Part shown: in pieces, positions 7,447-15,626 of the stretch
Layout: the number at the start of each line of letters is the position of its first letter
Position numbering within the stretch: the stretch's first letter is position 1
Source: an uncultured Flavobacteriaceae bacterium
GTDB taxonomy: Bacteria; Bacteroidota; Bacteroidia; Flavobacteriales; Flavobacteriaceae
Length of the DNA stretch: 36,843 bases
Direction of reading: 5' to 3'
Assembly: GCA_905480425.1 (NCBI GenBank)
Contig: CAJQQG010000006.1
Location: forward strand, 1-36,843
Notes under the pieces: model-generated
The model's input: the letters and a program-made list of their open reading frames with translations, nothing else
Database searches by the model: none
What the model was told of the DNA's origin: nothing
Program-made: the position numbers and the translations under genes

Positions 7447-9021
7447 ATGATGACCCTCCTAACTTTTATTGCTTATACCGCTTTTGTTGCTCTGTATTCA
7501 TGGTATAAATTGCGTAAAGAAAATTTAAATTCACAAGATGGTTATTTTTTGGGGGGGAGGAGTTTAACTGGGGTTGTCATTGCAGGCTCTATGTTGTTGA
7601 CCAATATCTCTACAGAACACTTGATAGGCATGAATGGTTCATCTTATAAAAATGGATTTATTATTATTGCTTGGGAAGTAACCTCTGCCCTAGCACTAAT
7701 TATTGCTGCAATTTACTTTGTACCTAAATATTTAAAAATGGGATTGACCACCATTCCCCAATATTTAGAACAACGTTTTGATAAAACTACTCGAACTCTT
7801 GTCGCCTTTTTCTTAATGATTTCTTTTGTGATTACCTTATTGCCTATTGTATTGTATACTGGGGCCATTAATCTCGAAAGTATTTTTAATGTCTCAGAAG
7901 TCCTTGATGTTTCTCAACAACAAGGAATTATTATAACTGTTATTGGTATTGGCTTATTAGGCTCTTTATATGCTATTTTTGGAGGCCTAAAAGCCGTAGC
8001 TGTTTCCGACACTATAAATGGATATGGTTTATTAATTGGAGGTCTAGCGGTACCTTGTATTGCTTTAGTAAGTATTGGTGATGGAAATCTTTTGACCGGA
8101 TTAATCAAAGTTTATGAGCATGCACCAGAAAAGTTTAATGTAGTGGGTGCCTCAGACTCTATTATGCCTTTTAGTGTTCTATTCACTGGTTTAATTATTA
8201 ACCAACTTTATTTTTGGAGCATGAACCAGACAATTATTCAACGCGCTTTAGGTGCTAAAAGTTTGGTTGAAGCCCAAAAAGGATTATTGTATACAGGAGT
8301 CTTAAAAATATTAGTCCCTTTGATAATTATCTTGCCCGGAGTGATAGGTTTTTATTACTATGGAGATTCGCTCTATGAAAATCAGGATATGATTTATCCA
8401 GAACTGATCAAAAAAGTTTTTCCTGTCGGGCTTATTGGTTTATTTGCAGCCATTGTAATGGGGGCGGTATTAAGTACTTTTAATAGTGTTTTGAATAGTG
8501 CTGCTACTATTTTTAGCATTGATATTTATAAAGGCATTTTTGAAAAAGATTGTGAGGACAAAAAATTAGTACGAGTAGGAAAAATAACCTCTACTATTTT
8601 GGCTTTTTTCGCGATTCTTGTTGCGCCTTTTGTAGCTAATGCCCCTGACGGTCTCTATCAACTTTTACAACAATTAAATGGAATTTTCTTTATTCCCATT
8701 GCTTCCATTATGCTAGCAGGTTTTTTTACTAAAACTGTCTCAGCCACAGCAGCTAAAACTGCCCTTTTGATTGGATTAACATTCTATATACTTACTACAT
8801 TTATTTTTCCTGTAGACATCCATTTTGTTCATATATGGGGAATCGAATTTCTGTTGAATGTAACTATAATGTTTGGGGTTTCTTATTTTTATCCACAGTC
8901 ACAAATGGAATGGGAGGCACAACCACCGTTGATGGACTTAAAAACGTGGAGGTATACCAAACCGTTTTCAATTTCTCTTTGTGTAATTACGATTTTAATC
9001 TATGTACTTTTAGGAAGTTAA
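7447..9021 (+). CDS. Sodium:solute symporter (SSS family), probably for a sugar or polyol
   Basis: This 524-residue inner-membrane protein has about 13-14 hydrophobic segments. It begins LLTFIAYTAFVALYSWYKLR, followed by DGYFLGGRSLTG, which is typical of SGLT/SSS transporters. GSMLLTNISTEHLIGMNGSS, GGLKAVAVSDTINGYGLLIG and the conserved helix GAVLSTFNSVLNSAATIFSI (sodium-site region) support the call. It probably imports the substrate of the two upstream dehydrogenases with Na+. A run of seven G (7551-7557) sits in the FLGG codons and could slip, but the frame is intact. The stop is 62 bp from the convergent tetR stop, with no clear hairpin terminator between them. Confidence 0.92.
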   Translation: MMTLLTFIAYTAFVALYSWYKLRKENLNSQDGYFLGGRSLTGVVIAGSMLLTNISTEHLIGMNGSSYKNGFIIIAWEVTSALALIIAAIYFVPKYLKMGLTTIPQYLEQRFDKTTRTLVAFFLMISFVITLLPIVLYTGAINLESIFNVSEVLDVSQQQGIIITVIGIGLLGSLYAIFGGLKAVAVSDTINGYGLLIGGLAVPCIALVSIGDGNLLTGLIKVYEHAPEKFNVVGASDSIMPFSVLFTGLIINQLYFWSMNQTIIQRALGAKSLVEAQKGLLYTGVLKILVPLIIILPGVIGFYYYGDSLYENQDMIYPELIKKVFPVGLIGLFAAIVMGAVLSTFNSVLNSAATIFSIDIYKGIFEKDCEDKKLVRVGKITSTILAFFAILVAPFVANAPDGLYQLLQQLNGIFFIPIASIMLAGFFTKTVSATAAKTALLIGLTFYILTTFIFPVDIHFVHIWGIEFLLNVTIMFGVSYFYPQSQMEWEAQPPLMDLKTWRYTKPFSISLCVITILIYVLLGS

Positions 9022-9082
9022 AAGTCACCAAAATACAGCTTTCATCATAATCAGATGTTTCATGTTGATTTAATAAATGGTC

Positions 9083-9685
9083 TTATTCCATTAAAACCTT
9101 ATGAAAAAGCTTTGCAAGAAAAGTTGCTAATTGTTCACTTGTTAAATTTATATCTGACGTATGGGTAGCAATAAACAATTCAGGAGGAGCGCCAACTAAC
9201 ATGAAACTTAAGAGTAGAAATTCATGTTTTTTGTTAAAAGCTTTTATTTTTTTAGAAGACTTTAAATCCCTTATTAAATTTTTAACAATGGTCTTAATCA
9301 TATCACTTTGATAGGTGCTTTGTCTAATATGCGCCTGATTAATTATGTGAAACTGAATCATTTCGGGAGTACCTATTATGCTATAGTAACTTTTAAAAGT
9401 ACCATATAAGTAGTCGTAAACCGAATGAGTTTCTTTTCTTGTTTTTTTAACTCCCTCACGAATACGTGAATTTAACGATTCAATCAAAGCATCAAAAAGT
9501 GCATTTATATCTGAAAAATAATTATAAAAAGTACCTCTAGCAATATTACATTTCTCCACAATATCAGCTACGGTAGTTTGCTCTAATCCTTTCTCAGAAA
9601 AAAGCAGAAATCCTTGTTCTAATAGTTGCTCTCGTAACTCTTGTTTATGAGCTTCACGCTTGCTATTTATTATTTCTGCCTTCAC
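9083..9685 (-). CDS. TetR-family transcriptional regulator of the beta-oxidation operon
   Basis: This 200-residue regulator has an N-terminal TetR helix-turn-helix: TTVADIVEKCNIARGTFYNYF (residues 37-57), where the GTFYNYF recognition helix is classic. The all-helical C-terminal domain would bind the effector, presumably an acyl-CoA by analogy with FadR-type TetR repressors. It is the last gene of fadN-fadA-tetR, 8 bp after fadA, so it would be autoregulated with its targets. The perfect palindrome at 13291-13335 in front of fadN, with core TGACACGGTGTCA, is its probable operator. Family certain; target and ligand are inferred from context. Confidence 0.9.
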   Translation of the reverse strand: MKAEIINSKREAHKQELREQLLEQGFLLFSEKGLEQTTVADIVEKCNIARGTFYNYFSDINALFDALIESLNSRIREGVKKTRKETHSVYDYLYGTFKSYYSIIGTPEMIQFHIINQAHIRQSTYQSDMIKTIVKNLIRDLKSSKKIKAFNKKHEFLLLSFMLVGAPPELFIATHTSDINLTSEQLATFLAKLFHKVLME

Positions 9686-9693
9686 ACTATAAA

Positions 9694-10863
9694 TTATAAT
9701 CGCTCAAAAACTCCAGCAATACCCTGTCCTCCACCTACACAGGCCGTTACCATACCATATCGTTGTTTACGACGTTGCATTTCATCGAGTAATTGTATCG
9801 TTAATTTTGCTCCTGTACATCCTAAAGGATGTCCTAAAGCAATTGCCCCTCCATTTACATTAACAGTTTCTGGATCTAAGCCAGCTTCTTGAATAACTGC
9901 CAAAGCTTGGGCACCAAAAGCTTCGTTAAGTTCAGTTTGTTGAATATCTTTTAATAATAATCCTGCTTGCTTTAAAACTTTTGGAATGGCAACACAAGGG
10001 CCAATTCCCATATAAAGGGGTTCTACTCCTCCAACAGCACACCCTGCCATTCGAGCTATTGGTTTTAGATTGAGTTGTTTTACCATTTCTTCACTTACCA
10101 CTAGAGTAAATGCTGCACCATCAGAAGTTTGAGAAGCGTTGCCAGCGGTAACAGTACCGCCTATTTTAAATGCAGGACGTAGCTTAGCAAGACCTTCCAG
10201 ACTTGTTTCACGACGAACACCCTCATCTACAGAAACCGTATGTGTTTTCGTCTTTCGTTTACCATCTGCTACAAAAACCTCTTCTATTTCAATAGGTACA
10301 ATTTGATCCTTAAACTTTCCTCCGTCAATAGCAGAAGCAGCTTTCATGTGCGAATCATAAGAAAATTTATCAGCTGCTTCGCGACTGATGTTATATTTCC
10401 CAGCAACTGCCTCAGCAGTTGCACCCATGCCTACATGATAATTTAAGTTCTCTAAGTTAGCTTTATAACTAGGAGCTAATTTATAGCCTGCAAAAGGTAT
10501 CATACTCATACTTTCTGCTCCACCTGCAATATAAATATGCCCAAAGCCTGCATTGATTTTTGAAACTGCTTGAGAGATTGCTTCTAAACCAGAGGCACAA
10601 TAACGGTTTATAGTTATACCAGGTACTTCCTTTCCTAGGGCACGCGCTGAAATTAATCTTCCTACTTGAAGACCTTGTTCACCCTCTGGATTTGCACAAC
10701 CTACAATTACATCATCAACTGATTTAGGATCTATTTCAGGAACAGAAGCCATCAAATATTTAATAACTTCTACAGATAAATCATCAGAACGATAATTTTT
10801 AAATCCTCCTTTTTTTGCTTTACCTACGGCAGATCTATAGCCTTTTATTATGTATGCTTCCAT
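9694..10863 (-). CDS. fadA: Acetyl-CoA C-acyltransferase (3-ketoacyl-CoA thiolase)
   Basis: This is the last enzyme of fatty-acid beta-oxidation, cleaving 3-ketoacyl-CoA with CoA. The protein has 389 residues, close to Bacillus FadA. All three catalytic signatures are present: C89 in NRYCASGLEA, H345 in GGAIALGHPLGCTGAK and C375 in TACVGGGQGIAG. It lies 3 bp downstream of fadN and 8 bp upstream of tetR, so all three form one transcript. The neighbour supplies the hydratase and dehydrogenase steps. No acyl-CoA dehydrogenase gene (fadE) is in this cluster, unlike the fadNAE arrangement of Bacillus. Confidence 0.95.
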   Translation of the reverse strand: MEAYIIKGYRSAVGKAKKGGFKNYRSDDLSVEVIKYLMASVPEIDPKSVDDVIVGCANPEGEQGLQVGRLISARALGKEVPGITINRYCASGLEAISQAVSKINAGFGHIYIAGGAESMSMIPFAGYKLAPSYKANLENLNYHVGMGATAEAVAGKYNISREAADKFSYDSHMKAASAIDGGKFKDQIVPIEIEEVFVADGKRKTKTHTVSVDEGVRRETSLEGLAKLRPAFKIGGTVTAGNASQTSDGAAFTLVVSEEMVKQLNLKPIARMAGCAVGGVEPLYMGIGPCVAIPKVLKQAGLLLKDIQQTELNEAFGAQALAVIQEAGLDPETVNVNGGAIALGHPLGCTGAKLTIQLLDEMQRRKQRYGMVTACVGGGQGIAGVFERL

Positions 10864-10866
10864 GAT

Positions 10867-13269
10867 TTAATTTCTTAACGGTTTATTATTCATTAAAAGA
10901 TATTGAATTCGGTCTAGTGTTTTTTGATTTCCTAAAAGGCTCATAAAGTTCTCACGCTCTATATCCAATAAATATTGTTCGCTAACTTTTTGTGAACTGG
11001 TTAAATCCCCTCCACAAATTACATAAGCAATTTTACGAGCAATTTCAACGTCGTAATCAGACATATACTCACCCAAACGGAATTCATTAATTGCAGAATA
11101 TAAAACACTCATACCTCCTCTTCCTAGAACTTCAATATCTTCTCTGACTGATGGTGCTATATAGTTTTTAGATAATAGTAATACTTTATCTTTTGCTTTT
11201 CCAATATTCATTGGTGTATTGACCGATACAATATCACGTCCCTCTTTTAGATAGTTTAAGTCAAAAGCTTGATAAGCAGAAGTAGATACCGCTGCAGTTG
11301 CAATTGTTTTAAAATAATTAACAAGTGTTGGAGATTGAACGTCTCCCTCAAAGAAATCATCACTAGCGCGAACAGCAAATTCTTTTGTACCTCCTCCTCC
11401 TGGTAAAAGTCCAACTCCAACTTCTACAAGACCTATGTAGGATTCTGCAGCATAAACTCCTGCATCACAATGCATAGCGATTTCACAACCTCCTCCAAAA
11501 ACATAGCCTTGAGTGGCAACTACTACAGGTATTTTAGAGGTTCTGATTCGCATGTTAATTTGTTGAAAATCATCTACCATCTTATCTAAAGGGTCAAACT
11601 GCTTTTGCATTGCCATCATTCCCACATTCATCAAATTGGCACCTACTGAAAATTGTTTTGCGTTATTTCCAATAACTATACCTTTCCAATCACCTTCTTC
11701 AGCAAGACGAATTGCCTCGTCTATCCCTCTACCTATTCCTTCTCCAATAGAATTACTTTTACTTGTAAATTCTAGGCAGAGCACACCATCACCAATATCG
11801 TGAACTGTACATTCACTGTTTTTAATTATGGATTTCTGTGCACGGTAACTATCTAAAATAATAAAGGCGTCTTTCCCAGGCAGAACTTCAAACTTTTTTG
11901 TTTGAATATTGAAATAATGCTTTTTACCATTTTCATATTTATAAAAAGATTGTGCTCCAGAGACTTTCAGATCATGTACCCACTTTGGGAGAGATTCACC
12001 AAGGGCTTCAACAAGGGCAACACCTTTTTCAAAACCAATTAAGTCCCAGTATTCGAAAGGCCCATATTCCCAAACATATCCTGTTCGCATGGCATCATCT
12101 AAGGGAAAATATTGATCTGATATTTCAGGAATACGAGCTGCAGAGTAAGCAAATAAAGCTCCAAAATAATCTTTAAAAAATTGATGCTCTTTACTCTCTC
12201 CATCAACTAAAAACTGCAATCTTTTATCCAAAAGCTCCATGCCTTTGGCAGTTTTAATAATTTCCAATCTTGGCTTAACTGCTGGTTTATATTCTAATGT
12301 TTCTAAATTTAGAACGTTAATGATTGTTTTACCGTTCGCATCCTTCTTTTTTGTTTTCTCATAAAACCCTTTTCCACTTTTGTTTCCTAAAAACTTGTTA
12401 TCCAATAGAAAGCGCATGAACTTTGGCTCTGGTAGTTTTTTTATTTTATTAATATAAGTGTCATTCTCCACATTATCCATTACAAATCGACTTACATTAT
12501 CACCAGTATCTAAACCAACTAGATCTTGGAGCCTAAAGGTTGCTGTTGGAGGTCTTCCAATTAGAGAGCCTGTTAAAACGTCAACTTCTTCTACTGTGAA
12601 ACTGTATTTTTTTGTAAGAATTGTCATCTCGGTAGCAGACATAACTCCAATTCTATTTCCAATAAAAGCAGGAGTATCTTTACATAAAACCGTTTCTTTT
12701 CCTAGATTAACTTTACCAAACTCCATGAAGAAATTTATAACCGACTCTAGGGTGTCTGAGGTTGGAATAACTTCTAATAAGCGAAGGTATCTTGGTGGAT
12801 TAAAAAAGTGAGTTCCACAAAAATGTGCTTTAAAATTATCTGAACGTTCTTTAGACAGTAAATGCATTGGAATACTAGAAGTATTCGAGGTTACAAGACT
12901 GTTATTTTTTCTATTGTTATCTACTTTTTCAAAAATCTGTTGTTTAATATCTAGACGCTCAACCACAACTTCTATAATCCAATCAGCATCAGAAATTTTC
13001 TCAAAATCATCTTCAAAATTTCCTGTAGAAATTCTTGAAGCAAAGGATTTGTGATATAAAGGAGCTGGTTTCGAGCGAATTGAATTTTGTAATGCTGAAT
13101 TAACAATACTATTTCTGAGTGTTGGATCTTTGAGTTTATCACCCTTTAAATCTCTAGGTATTATATCTAACATAAGGACCTCTAATCCAATATTTGCTAA
13201 ATGACATGCAATTCCAGAACCCATTACTCCTGAGCCCAAAACAGCAACTTTTTTAAGACGATACTTCAT
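10867..13269 (-). CDS. fadN: 3-hydroxyacyl-CoA dehydrogenase / enoyl-CoA hydratase, FadN type
   Basis: This 800-residue bifunctional beta-oxidation enzyme has its dehydrogenase half first. VAVLGSGVMGSGIACHLANI (residues 8-27) is the NAD-binding motif, H154 in FCGTHFFNPPRYLRLLEVIP is the catalytic histidine, and DTPAFIGNRIG follows. The C-terminal half is a crotonase fold: NNAKQFSVGANL forms the oxyanion region, and glutamates occur in GGGCEIAMHCD and GLVEVGVGLLPGGGGT. This order, dehydrogenase then hydratase, is that of Bacillus FadN and the reverse of E. coli FadB. It heads the operon fadN-fadA-tetR. Its start is 22 bp from a 45-bp palindromic operator shared with the divergent SCP2 gene. 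Confidence 0.94.
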   Translation of the reverse strand: MKYRLKKVAVLGSGVMGSGIACHLANIGLEVLMLDIIPRDLKGDKLKDPTLRNSIVNSALQNSIRSKPAPLYHKSFASRISTGNFEDDFEKISDADWIIEVVVERLDIKQQIFEKVDNNRKNNSLVTSNTSSIPMHLLSKERSDNFKAHFCGTHFFNPPRYLRLLEVIPTSDTLESVINFFMEFGKVNLGKETVLCKDTPAFIGNRIGVMSATEMTILTKKYSFTVEEVDVLTGSLIGRPPTATFRLQDLVGLDTGDNVSRFVMDNVENDTYINKIKKLPEPKFMRFLLDNKFLGNKSGKGFYEKTKKKDANGKTIINVLNLETLEYKPAVKPRLEIIKTAKGMELLDKRLQFLVDGESKEHQFFKDYFGALFAYSAARIPEISDQYFPLDDAMRTGYVWEYGPFEYWDLIGFEKGVALVEALGESLPKWVHDLKVSGAQSFYKYENGKKHYFNIQTKKFEVLPGKDAFIILDSYRAQKSIIKNSECTVHDIGDGVLCLEFTSKSNSIGEGIGRGIDEAIRLAEEGDWKGIVIGNNAKQFSVGANLMNVGMMAMQKQFDPLDKMVDDFQQINMRIRTSKIPVVVATQGYVFGGGCEIAMHCDAGVYAAESYIGLVEVGVGLLPGGGGTKEFAVRASDDFFEGDVQSPTLVNYFKTIATAAVSTSAYQAFDLNYLKEGRDIVSVNTPMNIGKAKDKVLLLSKNYIAPSVREDIEVLGRGGMSVLYSAINEFRLGEYMSDYDVEIARKIAYVICGGDLTSSQKVSEQYLLDIERENFMSLLGNQKTLDRIQYLLMNNKPLRN

Positions 13270-13290
13270 GAATTATTATTTTATTGGACT

Positions 13291-13335
13291 AAACTAATAA
13301 AATAAATGACACGGTGTCATTTATTTTATTAGTTT
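13291..13335. promoter_or_regulatory. Perfect 45-bp palindrome, probable TetR operator between fadN and the SCP2 gene
   Basis: Two 22-nt arms (13291-13312 and 13314-13335) are exact reverse complements around a single central G. The core reads TGACACGGTGTCA and the flanks are AT-rich. A 13-bp GC-containing core of this kind is typical of TetR-family operators. It lies between two divergent promoters and overlaps TAGTTTTG on the plus strand and TAGTTTAG on the minus strand. Binding would therefore shut both genes. The link to the TetR gene at 9083-9685 is inferred from the shared operon. Confidence 0.75.
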
Positions 13336-13337
13336 TG
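13330..13337 (+). promoter_or_regulatory. -7 promoter element of the SCP2 gene, inside the operator
   Basis: TAGTTTTG fits TAnnTTTG exactly, 16 bp before the SCP2 ATG. It overlaps the right arm of the palindrome. The mirror-image TAGTTTAG (13289-13296, minus strand) would serve fadN with one mismatch. Confidence 0.45.
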
Positions 13338-13353
13338 AAAGAAAATAGAATTT

Positions 13354-13650
13354 ATGAGTCTTGAAAATATGATTTCTCAGTTTGAAAAAAGAGCTGAAAG
13401 TGCTGCTCCAATTGGAGGTACTTTAAAATTTGAAGTTGATGGTACAGGTATCCTAATTAATGGTACCGGTGATAAAAATACAGTTGAAGCAAGTGATGGT
13501 GAAGCAGATTGTACTATAAGCTTAACTGCTGAAGTGCTTCAAAAACTTCGTGATGGAGATATAAATCCAATGATGGCTGTTATGGGTGGTCAAATAAAAA
13601 TCACTGGTGAAATGGGCTTAGCCATGAAAGTCCAATCGTTAATGGGTTAA
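13354..13650 (+). CDS. SCP2 sterol-binding domain protein (small lipid carrier)
   Basis: This 98-residue protein consists of a single SCP2-type domain, a small hydrophobic-tunnel fold that binds acyl-CoAs or other lipids. The pattern DGTGILINGTGDKNTVEASD, then ADCTISLTAEVLQKLRDGDI, then GGQIKITGEMGLAMKVQSLM is the usual family sequence, including the closing helix. It is divergent from fadN and shares the palindromic operator, so it is probably co-regulated with beta-oxidation and may carry fatty acyl-CoA. It has no signal peptide, so it should be cytoplasmic. Confidence 0.9.
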   Translation: MSLENMISQFEKRAESAAPIGGTLKFEVDGTGILINGTGDKNTVEASDGEADCTISLTAEVLQKLRDGDINPMMAVMGGQIKITGEMGLAMKVQSLMG

Positions 13651-13684
13651 TAATATCATGGTTTAACCATCAAAATATTATTAA
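13647..13684. terminator. Probable bidirectional terminator hairpin
   Basis: Outer arms TTAATAATAT (13647-13656) and ATATTATTAA (13675-13684) are exact reverse complements. They enclose an inner inverted repeat, ATGGTT-T-AACCAT. The structure starts at the SCP2 stop codon and lies between two convergent genes, as expected for a shared terminator. Confidence 0.55.
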
Positions 13685-13697
13685 ATTAAAAAAATAG

Positions 13698-13889
13698 CTA
13701 CACCGAACAACTCATGTCGGCACCACAACATTGAGGAGACTTTATTTTTCCCTCACAACTCCTACATATAGATATTTGTACTGTGTTGCCGTCATCTAAA
13801 GTAAGTTGATCATTTTCTAAAGGTTGATCACACTTTGCACAGCTAGCATTTACTGCCATACCACAAGAACTACATTCGTAAGTTGCCAT
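13698..13889 (-). CDS. Small zinc-ribbon protein of unknown function
   Basis: This 63-residue cytoplasmic protein has nine cysteines. C6xxC9 and C17xxC20 (YECSSCGMAVNASCAKC) form a first knuckle. C42xxC45, C54-C55 and C61 (ICRSCEG, CCGADMSC) form a second. This layout fits one or two structural zinc sites. I recognise the type as a conserved small protein of Flavobacteriaceae, but no function is established. It faces the SCP2 gene tail to tail and has no obvious operon partner. Confidence 0.7.
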   Translation of the reverse strand: MATYECSSCGMAVNASCAKCDQPLENDQLTLDDGNTVQISICRSCEGKIKSPQCCGADMSCSV

Positions 13890-13975
13890 ATTTTATTTTT
13901 TAAGATGCCCTAAAATACATTTTTTTTCTTTAAAAAATCACTTCATTTTAGTAAAGAAATAATTAACCAAATTCA

Positions 13976-14013
13976 TTGATGGTCATCAAATTTGAAATTG
14001 AATTTTTCAATTT
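13976..14013. repeat. Two adjacent small inverted repeats, possible terminator region of the fucosidase gene
   Basis: TTGATGGTCATCAA (13976-13989, flanked by CAAAT and ATTTG) and AAATTGAA-TTT-TTCAATTT (13995-14013) can each form a hairpin. They lie just past the stop of the minus-strand fucosidase gene and upstream of the zinc-ribbon gene, so they could end transcription or act as an operator. There is no clear U-tract, so the role is uncertain. Confidence 0.3.
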
Positions 14014-14051
14014 TAGGGTATCTGGGTATTAACTTAGTAATACTAGTTGAT

Positions 14052-15398
14052 TTATTTTAATTCAATTTGTATAACGGTATCTATATTGTCCTTAGTTAGT
14101 TTTGAAACATCTATCACCAATCCAAATTTATCATTTCTAAAGGGTATTGAGTTTTGCGAATTCAACGAACGGATATTTTTAATTTTTATTGGTACTGAGC
14201 CCATGTGAATAATATTCAACTTAGGATTTAAAATATGTAAGTAAACCGTTTTACCTTTTTGTGTTGACACAAAATCGTCAGTAGGAGCAATCGGACCTCT
14301 TTGAGTCCCATAAATTGATTTAGCATTTGAAGCCAGCCATTTTCCAATAGCTTTTAAAGAAGTCTGATGTTTGGGTTGAATTTTGCCATTTGGCATAGGA
14401 CCAACGTTTAAAAGCATATTACTACCATATCCTGCGGCTTTAATTAAATAGTGAATCAACTCTTTATCTGATTTATGCTTTCGATCTTGAAGATTAAATC
14501 CCCATGATCCGTTAATTGTTTCGCACACTTCCAAAGGAACCGAACCAATTTGATCAGAAGCAGTTCCCCATCCTGTTGTGTTTTTTCCAGGTAAGTCTTT
14601 TTCAAACATTTGAAAATCTTCACCATTAATTACTCCAATATGATGATTATTACCAATTAATGCTTGGGGTTGAAGCTCATGTATTAAGCCATATATTTCA
14701 TCATAGTGCCAATCTACTTTTAGTTTACCGAAATTTTCACCATCCCATTCTTTTTGATCCCAATGTCCATCGAACCATATACCTCCAATATCTCCATAAT
14801 TGGTCAATAATTCTGTAAGTTGAATTTTCATGAATGATATATAATCATCCCATGATCCGCTTCCCCTTCCCGGTATTTCATTACCTGTTCTTCCTCTAGG
14901 AAAATAGTCGTCTCTATTCCAATCTAATAAGGAATAATAAAAGAAAAGTTTGATGTCTTGTTTACGACATTCTTCAGCCAACGCTTTTAGAACATCTCTA
15001 CCATAGGGTGTTGCATCTACAATATCGTAATCGGTAGCTTTGGAATCGAACATAGAAAATCCATCATGATGACGACTTGTAATTGTTATATATTTCATTC
15101 CTGCTTCCTTAGCCATTGTTACCCAAGCTTGAGCATCAAAATCTATGGGATTAAAAAAAGTTGGGAGTTTTTCATATTCATCAATAGCAATATTCTGATT
15201 ATTCATAACCCATTCTCCATCCCCTAGAAGACTATATACTCCCCAGTGAACGAAAAGTCCAAATTTTGCCTGCTGAAACCACTCACGTGCCTCAAGGTTT
15301 TCTTTACTAGGAACATATTCCTGTGCAGATAAACAGATTGAAAATAAAATCGTAAAAAATAAGATTACTGCCCCAGTTGGTTTTTTTATTACTTTCAT
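14052..15398 (-). CDS. Alpha-L-fucosidase, glycoside hydrolase family 29
   Basis: This 448-residue exported retaining fucosidase releases fucose from glycans. A signal peptide ends near ICLSAQ (residues 21-26). The catalytic domain starts at WFQQAKFGLFVHWGVYSLLG (40-59). TSRHHDGFSMFDS (108-119+) is the fucose-binding His-His segment, and the nucleophile is D210 in GGIWFDGHWD. The compact length and a short beta-rich C-terminus are usual for GH29. The acid/base residue varies in this family and I cannot place it by eye. It lies near other secreted degradative proteins but has 228 bp of its own upstream region. Fucose-containing algal or mucin-like glycans are plausible substrates. Confidence 0.92.
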   Translation of the reverse strand: MKVIKKPTGAVILFFTILFSICLSAQEYVPSKENLEAREWFQQAKFGLFVHWGVYSLLGDGEWVMNNQNIAIDEYEKLPTFFNPIDFDAQAWVTMAKEAGMKYITITSRHHDGFSMFDSKATDYDIVDATPYGRDVLKALAEECRKQDIKLFFYYSLLDWNRDDYFPRGRTGNEIPGRGSGSWDDYISFMKIQLTELLTNYGDIGGIWFDGHWDQKEWDGENFGKLKVDWHYDEIYGLIHELQPQALIGNNHHIGVINGEDFQMFEKDLPGKNTTGWGTASDQIGSVPLEVCETINGSWGFNLQDRKHKSDKELIHYLIKAAGYGSNMLLNVGPMPNGKIQPKHQTSLKAIGKWLASNAKSIYGTQRGPIAPTDDFVSTQKGKTVYLHILNPKLNIIHMGSVPIKIKNIRSLNSQNSIPFRNDKFGLVIDVSKLTKDNIDTVIQIELK

Positions 15399-15581
15399 GA
15401 TAATTATATTAAAAAATTAATGACACAGGATAATTATAAATACTAAAAATAGTTTTTTCAAATAAAATAAAAACATTTAAGAAAATTACAATCTTCCTCT
15501 GTTAACCTACTTTTTAATCCTTTAAACTCAGGGAGTAAGGAAGAAGTCTTGAGAAAAAAGACTGATTATCTGGTTCAATAA

Positions 15582-15606
15582 AAAAACCTAAAATTAGAAG
15601 GTTTTT
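15582..15606 (-). terminator. Intrinsic terminator of the DUF2911 gene
   Basis: Arms AAAAACCT (15582-15589) and AGGTTTTT (15599-15606) pair around a 9-nt loop. On the minus strand the stem is followed by a T-rich stretch, 20 bp past the stop of the 15627-16163 gene. Confidence 0.6.
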
Positions 15607-15626
15607 CTTAATCAACCCTCATAACT

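Noticed and set aside
7551-7557. G7 run in the symporter gene as a phase-variation switch.
   Set aside because: The codons TTG-GGG-GGG encode a conserved LGG motif, the run is only 7 long and the frame is intact, so there is no positive sign of switching.
15419-15426. ATGACAC upstream of the fucosidase gene, identical to half of the TetR palindrome core.
   Set aside because: A single 7-bp half-site without a mirror copy is expected by chance.
15450-15560. A ~30-codon open stretch on the minus strand between the fucosidase and DUF2911 genes.
   Set aside because: It is too short, has no start or recognised similarity, and is consistent with chance.
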